A stretch of DNA of 64,000 nt, taken from positions 14,508,927 through 14,572,926 of the forward strand of contig NW_024037063.1 of assembly GCF_015706575.1 (NCBI RefSeq), in the 5' to 3' direction. This DNA is from Patiria miniata. Its lineage: Eukaryota > Echinodermata > Asteroidea > Valvatida > Asterinidae. Made by a program: the position numbers and the translations under genes. Of this stretch, positions 1 to 11,000 are shown piece after piece; the stretch's first letter is position 1, and the number at the start of each line of letters is the position of its first letter. The notes under the pieces were generated by a model. The model saw only the letters and a list, made by a program, of their open reading frames with translations, was not told the origin of the DNA and ran no database searches.

Positions 1-700
1 CCTGATTAAGAGAAATAGCCTACTATTTTAGTTCTTTGATTTTAATTACACACAATGTTCTCTTTGGATTTTTCAATTTGCCAAGCTGGTACTTTTAATT
101 TTATATGGTGGCGTTTATCAGTTTTAACTTAGGGTCAAGTGTATAAAGTATTCTTCTTATTGAATTTTCAAATCTGTTTATATTAATTTGTAGGCTTTTT
201 TATATATTTTTTTTAAATGTATTATCTTTAAATCTTCATTTAAACTCTTTAAACTCGCATAAAAAGGAATCAGTGGATATCCCTTGGTCAAAATTTATGT
301 TCACATCTAGTCTTAACCCATTTAATTTTATTTTTATTTTATCACTGACCAGTGATTAAAAATGGACTCGGCAGAACGAATCTACAGTTCCTCGTCCATT
401 CTCCTTAACAGAAAAAGAGTCGATTTTAAGGTTTGAAATTTTCCAATAGCCCAAATGCATCACGTAATAGCACTCAAAAACGAGAACAAACAGCACAACA
501 GCTTTTAATGAACGTCTTGATGTATTGTAAGCGCGCCAGGTTGCATAAGATGTACATCTGTGTAATAAATATCATCCCTAGTGCCATGTGGTGTCCTGCC
601 TCCCCCCCCCCCTTTGAATTTCCACGGCCAGGCAATTAGGATTTTGGTCATCCCCTATCCCCTACTCGCCGGCAAAAATTTAAAACACCGCGTCAATCAC
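1..700. other. Intron of gene A at the left edge
   Basis: AT-rich sequence downstream (gene sense) of the donor that closes gene A's Gln/Glu-rich exon. The matching intron is 150 bp in gene B and 570 bp in gene C and is followed there by a short linker exon. I looked for that linker exon here and found no convincing counterpart, so it and the NACHT-LRR exon should lie to the left of the window. A C-tract sits near 602-612. Confidence 0.6.
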
Positions 701-2092
701 CTTGCATCAGCTCTGTTGACAATCTCTCTTGGTGAAGTTGTTCAGCTTGAGGTTTTCCTTGCACAGATATCATCTTTTCCTTAATAGAGCTCTGCTTCTG
801 GTCTCCTGTTTCAAGTTCTGACTGTATTTCTGGATCAGGCCCGGAAAGATCATCATCGCGCTCCTGCCTCATTCTCAGACGCTCAGGCGACGTACTTTGT
901 TGGGTGTTCTCTTTGCTGACTCCTGCCACTCTCTGTTTATCTTGATGAGGATTGTGTGCATGATGACTGGCTTGCTTAACTCCCTGGTTCTCACGGGTTG
1001 CTATCCCTCGTTGAGAACTCTGCTCATGTCCGAGTTGCTCAGACGATGCTCTTCCTACTTGTTGAAAGACGTTTTCTCTGATTCCTGACTCCGGCTGAGG
1101 TCTTTCAGTCTCCTTAATCAGCTCGTACCCTATAGATTGTTTCTCAGGTAGGCTTACAGTTATACCATGTTGACAGCTCTGTTCCACAGAATGTTGTTCT
1201 TGCTTTTTGTCTTGCAGAAGTCTGTCTGCACCATCATCCCGCTTGCTGCTTAGTACTGTATCCTCAAGTGATGCCATCGTCTGTGCTTGTGAAATGTGAT
1301 GCTCAGGTGATATAAGTAAAGGTTGGTGGGTACTCTGTTCATTGACCCCTGCCACTTTCTGTGTATCTTGACGAGGAATGTTTGCATGATGACTTGCTTG
1401 CTTCTGCGCAACTCTTTGGTTCTCACATATTGCTATCACTTGATGAGAACTCTGCTCATGTCCGAGTTGCACAGGTGATGCTTCTCTTTCTTGATGGAAG
1501 CACTGATCTCCGATCCCCGACTCCGGGCGAGGTCTTTCCGTCTCATTTATCCGCTCATGGTTTACGGCTTGTTTCTCAGGTACTATTTCACCTTGTTGAC
1601 AGCTCTGTTCCACAGCTTCTTGTTCTTGCTTTTTGTCTTGCACAAGTCCGTCTGGACCATAATCCTGTTTGCATTTCAGTGTTGGATGCTCAGGTGATGT
1701 CATTGTCTGTAGTTGTAAACTTCTGGTCCTCTCTGTCTGATGTATGTCTAACTCACGAACATGATCCTGTCCCTGTCTTTGGTGTTCTTTTTGTGACATT
1801 TCATAATGTCTGTCCGCTTTAAGTCTGTCTGGACCAAAATCTTCCTGTCCCACTTCGGGTGTTTCGGATGATAATATGTCTTGGCGATTGTATTTTCCCT
1901 CAGTTTTCTGACCTTTTGGTCTCTGTTGTTCAAGTGCAGTTCCCTTTCCTCGTTGCAGGTTCAATCCCATGACACCTGCTAAGTGCTGATCCTCGGGCTG
2001 GAGTCTGTCAAGATCGAGGATCTGAGAATCTCCCCCATCCTTGGCTGGATTCTTCTCAGGATTTTTCCGTCTTCTTCTCCTCCTCCTCTTCC
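701..2092 (-). CDS. Gene A Gln/Glu-rich exon with internal duplication
   Basis: Exon of 1,392 bp (464 codons), phase 1-1: acceptor before 2092, donor at 701 (CAAG|gtgatt). It opens with GKRRRRRRRK, a strong basic cluster that could serve as a nuclear localisation signal, then a conserved stretch (DSQILDLDRLQPEDQ), then low-complexity Gln/Glu/His/Ser sequence likely to be disordered. Recurring landmarks are TSPEH, VEQSCQ, PESGI, LGHEQSS and QASHHA. These occur twice here but once in genes B and C, so about 130 residues have been duplicated in tandem; the exon is 459-489 bp longer than its counterparts. No enzymatic domain is recognisable. Confidence 0.8.
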
Positions 2093-5000
2093 CTGTATGT
2101 AAAGAATAAACAAAATTGATTTACACAATAAGACGAATTTGTTTTTGTTCAATGAGCAATGTATTTGACTCCACTAATCGACAAGGGCCATTATAGAATA
2201 AATAACCATGCATAAATATGAAAAGGCTGTACTTCTCGATCGGCTCACTGATGAGGCAGTGACTGATGTTGAGACAAGGGAGCTTCCTGTGTCAATTGCA
2301 ACTTGCTGTCTGCCGCTTGCAACAGTCTTTTTCTTTGATTCTTCAGCTTCACTGCCAGCAGTTTCTTGCCCGTCTCTCTTTCTTATTGTTCCAGCAACTG
2401 AGGTATGGAAATAAAAACCTGAAACAGATCACTTGAAATAGTGCTTTGTTAGAGATAAGATTCAGATTCAATAAAAGATAATTTAGCTAATGCAGCAAAT
2501 TGCCATTTGTGTGAGTAATTACTAAAAATGTGTTAAGGGAAGAGAGTGTTACCAGTCTCTGACGAGGTGCTAGTAGCAGTACCAACTACTGCCGATGAGC
2601 TGGAATCCCCTGAATCATGTAAGATCTGTTGCTCTGTATCACAAAGGCTCTCCTTATTGGTTTCTGTTCCAGATGGTGATTTAATGGCAGCTTTTATTTT
2701 TCTTCTGCCAGAATTATTGTCTTTCCTTGGCTGTTCTGATTTGTGTTCTTGTTTTTCCCCTGATAGGTGAGCAAGGGGTACCTTAACTGCTGAGGAGATG
2801 GAAGAATCCTCCGAGTTGTCCATGCTTTCTTTGGTTTTTGCTCCAGATGGTGATTTATTGGCAGCTTTTCTTTTTCTCTTTCGTCTTCTTCCAGAATTGT
2901 CTTTCCGTGGCTGTTCTAGTTTCTGTTTTTTTTGTTTCCCTTGATAGGTGGTCAGCGGGTGCCTTAACTGCTGACGAGGTGGAAGAATCATCCGAGTTGT
3001 CTGCATTTTCTTCACCGCCACGGTTTGTTCTTGTCTCATCAGTAGCTTTTTAGCTTTTTTCTTTCTTTTCTGTATCCTTCCAGAATCATTGTCTTTCCTC
3101 ATCAGCTGGCTTATTTTCCGTTTTTGAGTTCCCCCCGAAGGGTGACCAGTAGGTGCCTTATTTGCTACGGAGATGAGAGATTCCTCAGAGTTTTCTTCAC
3201 CGCCAGGGCTTGTCCCTGCCTTAGCTTTAGTTTTTCCCTTTTCCATCCTCCTGGAATCATTGTCTTTCCTTGGCTGTTCCATTTTTTGTTCTCGAGTTTC
3301 CTCTGATGGGTGACCAGCACGTGTCTTAATAGCAGTTGAGGTGGAAGAATCCTCAGAGTTACCCGCGCTTTGTTCTCCGCCAACGCTTGTACTTCTGTTT
3401 GCAGCCTTTCTTTTTCTCTTTCGTCTTCTGCCCGAATTGTTGTCTTTCCATGGTTGTTTTACTTTATGCACTTGATTTTCCCCTGACAGGTTATCAGTGG
3501 GGGCATTAACTGCTGAGCAGATGAAAGATTCCTCGGAGTTATCCAGGTTTTTTTCACCGCCAAGGCTTGTCCCTGTCTTAGCTTTACTTTTCCCGCTTTG
3601 TATCCTACTGGATTTGTCGTCTTTCCTTGGATGTTCTAGTTTCTGTTTTTTCGTATCCACTGATGGGTGGCCAGCACGTGCCTTAAGAGAAGCTGAGGTG
3701 GAAGAATCCTCAGAGTTACCCGCGCTTTGTTCTCCGCAGAAGCTTGTCCTTCTTTTAGTAGCTTTTCTTTTCCCGTTTTGTATCCTTCTAGGAGCATCTT
3801 GCCTTGGCTGCTCTAGTTTCTGTTTTGTTTCCCCTGATGGGTGGCCAGCGGATGCCTTAACTGCGGAGGTGTTGTTACACGTGTCTTCGCCGCCACAGCT
3901 GGCTCTACTAGCCTTTCTATTTCCCTTTTGTCTCCTCCTTGAATCTTTGCTAGTTTTTTCTGTTGAATTCCCTGATATGGTTATAAACACAAGTATATCA
4001 AATTTATCAATTAGAAGAATAAGTAGAACGTCACAAAATGATTCTATTATCGTGGCCTTGTCGACCAACAGGAGGTTGAAAAATCATTTCGTAATTTTTC
4101 CGTTAATATCTTCACATCTGGAGGTAAATTTTGACTAAACCATCAAACTACCTTTACATTTACAGAGGTAACTCTTTTTAGGGCTAAATTGTACCTGCTG
4201 ACTTCTGTTCAACAACTCCACGAATGTCTTGAAGCACTATACTCATAGCTCTAATTAAACTGTTAACACTCGACAAACAACCTTTTCATTAGCTCAACCA
4301 ATGATCCCAGCTTGGGGTATCAAGGTTACCCTTTTTAAATCTCCACATATGCAATAAGACACTATACTCATAACTCTAAACACTTGAGAAACAACCTGTT
4401 CATTAGCTCAACCCATGAACTTTGAAACTTATGATTATTAACACATAATCCCTGAAGGCAATCTCATACTCTGTGCGAATGCAAATGCAAACTTGAACAA
4501 AAACTTGTGACATCATAAATAGTTTACATACTGCAAATCCGCAAGTCTTTAACAAATTTCAAATGTAGCGAATTACGCTGTGAACATTTCGTTTCGTGAC
4601 GCAACTACATTTGCATCCGCACTTGGTCATAAACTTTACCTGCTGATTTCTGTTCATCATCGGCTCCGCCCATCAACCCAGACACTAAACGTAGCTCTAT
4701 GTTGGTGTCTTGCTGAATTCCAAGTTCTTTCAGGGACATTCTACCCTTGAGCTAACATGTAGGGGGTGAAAAAAAATCTGTCAAGAAAACAACTCTTTCA
4801 TGATGAAATACTGACAAAAGTGAAGATGTAGGAAGGTGTGATTGATTACTTACTGTAAAGAGGATTGAAAATAGGGAAATAAGAGAAATTTACTTGAAAC
4901 AGATTTTACATAACTGTACCATACCTCATGGTTTTTCCTTGTATACAGACGTTGTTTCTTTGGTTCAATCCCCAATTTGTCTTGTAGTAATCCTTTCAAT

Positions 5001-8000
5001 GCTGAGATAGTAGTGGACGGTTGTAGTTGCAGACATACAGGTGATCTCAAAGAACTAATCACAAACAGCTGGATTTGGGATTCTTTCTTCTCTTCACCAG
5101 ATGGTTTCTTGTCAGCAATTGTTTGTTTCCTTGTCTTCTTTCTCCCTAAAGGTAAAATAAAACAAGAAGCATGTCGTTTTCTTTTACTTATTTGCACGAT
5201 TTGGCTTCAAATGAAAATTTACTAAATAAAATATTCAATTGACCATCAAAGTTCACAAAGTTAACCATCTGTTGAGGACATAAATGAAGATCAGTATTTA
5301 TGTGAATCAGAAGTGCTAGTAATTGAGGTGACAGTCCTTAAACAGAATATCAATTGATATTTCGTGAATGGGACACTTGCAATCACAAAAGGAATGGTTA
5401 AACATAATGACAATCAAACATTTTGATTGATCACTTCCTATTTGGTACGTGTCAATGGCGAGTACTAACAAAAAAGTCTTAACACATGCATTTTCATAGT
5501 CTTCATGGGGAAAATCATTCAAAAAATAGGATTGACTGCTGTATCAGCTGCTACATCAGATTTGAATAGATGTATAAGACACCTGCACTATTAAGCAGGA
5601 GGTCGTGGGTTCCAGTCCAACGAGTGACCTTGTGAACTTTGTTTGTTTGGTTTTTTTTTAGGGGGGAGCAGCTTTTGGACAGCATTAAGTATACAATACT
5701 TGTGAAAATATATCAGTGAATGGCAAATTCCATTATTGGAACAGAAAATTTACCTTTTGATTGGTTGTTTGTCTTAGCAGTGGTCTTGGCTGATGAGGAG
5801 ACGGTGGAATTCCTTGAGTTGACCAACTTATCTTCAGCTTGATCACCTTTGCTTGTTTTATCGATGGCTTCTTCTTTGGATGAGGATTTCTTGGCAATAT
5901 TTCGGCCTTTCTTTCTCTTGCCTGAATTGTTCTCAGTCTTGCCTCTTCTGTGTACTTTCCCTGCAGGTAAACAAACATATAAAAGGGCTGTAGCTATATT
6001 CTTCGGCAAGCGAAAAGGCATACCTGCATTCAGATCGTCTTTGATTTCGACAAAAAGCTAAACGCAAAAATCTACATCAAAATACCGAGATTTACCAGGT
6101 TTTCTTGTCAAGGTGTAAGACTCCCCAAAGGCATTTGAAGGATCCCGCTTTTCGTCATCTGAGGAAGTTTGTTTTTCAGCCTCATGAAATAAGAGTCTTT
6201 GTCTCGCCTTCCCGTGTCGTCGTCTTCTCGTCCTCTTTCTCCCTATAAAAAAAAGTAATGTTTATCAGCTACCGGGTTAACAATTCAAGAATTGACATGC
6301 AAAGTTGCTTTGCCATTGCGCCAGCCTTACGTGCATGTAGCTATCTGACTGACTCAGATTGACTGACTCTGACCTATGAGCCAGGCATTACTAAACCATA
6401 ACGCCAATGAAAGGGCTACAGCTGGCCCATTGAAAATTCTTATAAGGGACTCTCGCAATCGTAAAATGAGTGGTTAAAACATAATGACAACCATACAGTT
6501 TGATTGATCACTTCCCATTTGGTTGTATACATCAGATTTAAACTGATGTAAGGCACCTGCACTAGAAAGCAGGAGGTCATTGGTTCGAGTCCCACCTGAG
6601 TGAGATGGTGAATACTTATTGTTGCAAGTTCTCAAACAGCATATAGTATGCCATTGCATGGCAAAACCCATTATTAAATAGAGAATTTACCTTTTGGTTG
6701 GTTGTTTCTCTTAGCAGTGGTCTTGGCTGATGAGGAGGCGGTGGAATCCCTTGAGTTGACTAACTTATTTTCAGCTTGATCACCTTTGCTTGTTTTATCG
6801 ATGGCTTCTTCTTCGGATGAGGATTTCATGGCAGCTTTTTTGCCTTTTCTTGTCTTTCCTGATTTGTTTTTGGTCTTGACTCTACTTCGTATTTTCCCTG
6901 TAGGTAAACACAAATATAAAAGGACTGTTGCAGCTGTTGCGTCTTCTTAAGCAAACAAAAAGGCTTACCTTCATTCACAACAGCTTTGATTGTGATCCCT
7001 AAAAAGTAAGAAAGTACATCACAATACTGAGATTTACCAGGTTTTCCTGCTGAGGTGTCAGACTTCCCCAAGTCATTCAAGTGATCTTGCTTTTCATCAT
7101 CTGAGGTAGTTTGTCTTTCAGCTTCATCTAATAACGGGTTTCGTCTCGCTTTCCCTTGTCGTCGTCTTCTTGTCCTCTTTCTCCCTGTAAGAACAAAAGT
7201 AATATTTATCAGCAACCAAATTAACAAGTCCATTTTTATTGGTCCCAGTGCGCCAGCCTAGAGTCCTCTTAAAATGTGTACCTATCTGACTGACTGACAT
7301 ATCGACACTTGTGAGCCAGGCAGTGCAATGGGCTAAATCTGGCCCATTGTGTAGACCACATGCATAAAAAGACTTCCGATACATAGCTATTATAAATCAA
7401 TTGAATATAACTGTTTTCGTCTTGTACCTGCTTTAATTGGCTTGTCTTTTTTTTCCTTCAAAATAATGCTCAAAGAGTGCAGACAAAGTAGTACACGCCT
7501 GAAGATTAAGCATAGATTTCAGTGTGTATAATCAAAATCCTAGCTAGGTTTTACCAAGTTTTGCTGCTGAAGTTGAAGAATTCCCATAGTCATTGGAATG
7601 TTCTTGTTCTGCGACAGCTGAGGATGGTGGTCTAATGGTGTCATCTTTAGATGAGGAGGTGACTTGAATCATGCGAGGAGACCAATTGCTCAGGATGACA
7701 CGGATTGCGATCAGTGGGAGGCATAGAATCCACAGAAACAGGTCGAGTTTGTCGAAATTTGTAGCTGAGCCACCAGCAATTGAAGAGTTATCTTGATCTA
7801 GGGTGGTTGATATTTTGCCTTCTTCACATGATGGTTCCTGTTCGACATGATTTGGTCTTCGTCGTCTACTCCTCTTCTTTCCCTCTAAAAAAGTAAGTAT
7901 CCTGGATCAATTTAAATAACATTTTTTTATATTTTTTTGGTAACCGAAGTGTGAGAATTGCAAGTCTTTGGTGTTGTAGGATTTGAGTCCAGGACTCACA

Positions 8001-11000
8001 CTTGGGTCCATCTCAGGTTGCAATTTCAGTGACTATGACTTGACTCGAGTCATATTCGCAAAAGATTTGGAATGAGACTTGATTATCATTAATTGAATTT
8101 ATTCATCAATTTGTATGAATTTGACTCAATTGAACTTGAATTCACAAGTGAATTGAATAACTCGGACTGGAACCACTCGAGTCAAGACTCAGACTTTGAC
8201 TCGAGTCCAATGTCTTTACTACAATACTGGTACCAAATGAGTAGAATTGTACCTGTTGGTTGGTCGCTTGTGGTTTTAGGGGAATTCCCCGAATCGTTGG
8301 TTGACCTCACTTGAAATTCCTCATCAGAGTCACTTTGCCTAATCATTTCCTCTGTAGATGTAAATTTCTTCCCAGATTTCTTTTTCCTTCTTTTTGTCTT
8401 CTTTCTCTCTAGAATATTACAAGGTCATGAGGCAGCAAGTTAATCAGCGCTACTAAATCATGCAGAACATGCAAGTTTATGTTTGTGAAGATATCGGTGG
8501 CTCCCTAGTACACTTTGTACGAGAGAAAGAATCCTTTTACTGTCGAAGATGTATTAACTTCTCCATCCAGAGGATGAGGCCCTAAATTCCCCCTTAAAAA
8601 TTGTTACACCACTCTGCCCCAACCCCTGACGACAAAGCCTGCACTTCCCTCCCCTCACCTCTATATCTAAACCCCTACCTGCTGTTTTCTGTTTGTCATC
8701 TCCTCCCATCAACCCAGACACTAGACGCAACTCTATGTTGGTGTCTTGCTCAATTCCATAATTCGCTAGGGAGAGGTCATCACGGAGCTGTAAACAACAA
8801 ATAAAAACTTGGTTAAGGCTTAAATTAATAAATGTAAGACTTGAAACAAATTTCTATCATGCCTTTTCAACCGAAGGGAGACATAAAAATGTGTAATTGG
8901 GTATTGCCAAAGGATCCAGAACACAATTTTTTTTGGGGGGGGGCAAAAAAAATTGGTTCATTTTTGGATTCTAGATGCTCTGTGGTGCGATCTGAGGCAT
9001 ATTCTGACCACTTTAACCAATTCTTTTTTGAGGAAAAAAAGGTGGTGTACTCATTGCCTGCCTTATTGCGATGTCACATTAAAAAAAAAAATGGTTTCGG
9101 TTGGGGGGGGGGCATGGCCCCCTTTGGCCCCCCCCTCCCGGATCCGCCCTTGGGTATTGCATCTTTATCAGTGTCTAGACCCAACAAGACAATCACAAGA
9201 CCTCCAGTCTCAATTCAAGTCACAAACTATTCAAACGAATTGCAACAAAGGCATTTCTTTGTTATTGTTCGTGCCGTGTTACTTGTGGCTGGTCTTGTGA
9301 TTGGTCTGCAATTGGTTTTGTGGCTGGTCTTGTGATGGTCTCGACTACAACACTGATCTTCACAGGTGAAGATCCAATCGTCCATGACTTTCGATGTTAC
9401 ATTAACATGTATATCATCATTATTTACCTCATGGTTTTTCCTTGTTAACAGATGTTGTTTCTCTGGTTCAATCCCCACTTTGTCTTGTAGTAATCCTTTC
9501 AATGCTGAGATAGTAGTGGACGGATGTAGTTGCAGACAGACTGGTGATGTCAAAGAACTATTCACAAACAGCTGAATCTGTCGTTTCTGGCAGGGTTTGG
9601 AACTATAGGGGAAGAAATTAAAAATATCGCAAGTTTGAAAAACAATTGCCTCTGAGGAAGTCCTTGCTAAGAATGGAATATCGGGTCACTCAAGTTGTTT
9701 TAAAGATTGAAAAAATAAAGCCCTGAAACCATAGAATAATTATTGCTTTAAGGATTAATCCACTTACACATGTACTAGATTATATCACTCTGTATTTATT
9801 TCCTGAAGAATCATAAAACCACTTTGGCAGTAACAGGTGGTACAGGGATGGGTGAAGTATAGAGTACAGTAAATGTATAAATAAAATCTGACAATTTTAA
9901 GCAACAGAATGAAAAGGGCAGGACCTTGACTTGTGTAATTCGAAACAGTTTGAAGAAGACTGCCACATTATTTTGCCCGAAACTGCTTCACAAACTTTAA
10001 AGATCTTTGCATTCTTTCGATTGCCTTAAAAGGGCCATCAAAAAGATACTTTTCACCTTAAAGCATAAGTAAAATGTTGTATTCCAACTTTTAAATATTC
10101 AATGGTTCTATCAAAAAATAAAACAATGAAATACAATTCAACCTTAAGTAATCAATCTAAATACAAGCTTTCTTTCACCATTCGCAAACACGCATGTTTT
10201 TCAAATTCACAAACTGTTATAAAAACAAGACTTTACACTGCTTGTCAACTTTACCTGCATTCCTGATTCTCTTTGGAAGTACTTGAAATGACACCCTTGG
10301 GTGGAATGGATTCTTGACAGGACCTGGCAGCTAACAGTACTGACTGGAAAGCCTCTTTCTTGGACTTGCGGACTTTCTTCTTTCTCGTGACCATCTTGGC
10401 CAGCGAGTGATCATTGATGTGCCGGGCAGCTCTCTTGGCATCCTCCAAGTCAGAAAGGGTCCTCAAAGGTTGCAACCAAAAATCCCCCTGGATATTGATA
10501 AAGTTATTACAAATTTGAAATTCAAGGATACTCATAACTGTTTCATGATTTGTCAAATAAAACAGGAGGCCTTTAAGAAAATGCACCTCTATCGGAGGAA
10601 CACACTACCACATCTAATATTTGAGAATGGGTGTGATAGCAAACAAGAGGCATCAAATATGTAACCCCCTCCCTCCCCTCCCCTCGCCACGCCCCTCTCC
10701 AACTCCCACCCAAATCCACGAATTATACATTTCCATACAAATGCTGACAATACAATCGTTTTAAAAAATAATTCTAGGTGTTAACTGAAAGGAAAAAAGA
10801 AAAACTGTTTATGTAAATGAGGCAAACCAGAACTAACTTTTAACTGTAGGCTTAAAACTTAAACTTAACAGACGTTAGTGAATAGTGATGGCTCAGTTGA
10901 GTTATTTTAAGCGTGGAAATAGGATCGAAAGCAATTATGTCCGTTCTTTAAATGCCATAGGGAGCACGACAAAGACCAATAGTACTTAGTTTATAAGGAA

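Noticed and set aside
2546..4138. Plus-strand Ser/Phe/Leu-rich open frames over the repeat exons
   Set aside because: Antisense of the Lys/Arg-rich repeats; no splice or domain support.
6022..6055. A full 30-bp micro-exon in the second basic module
   Set aside because: The acceptor seen in module 1 (ctttttag) is not conserved there; at most a 15-bp exon could be used, so it was left out of the exon lists.
6528..6606. Functional tRNA genes at the six tRNA-like sites
   Set aside because: Anticodon-like and T arms are visible, but a D arm and a paired acceptor stem are not, loops are about 8 nt, and copies follow a duplicated intron. Called SINE-like relics.
10255..10487. N-myristoylation of the MGDFWLQ N-terminus
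   Set aside because: Gly2 is present but position 6 is Leu rather than a small or hydroxyl residue, which fits the usual signal poorly.
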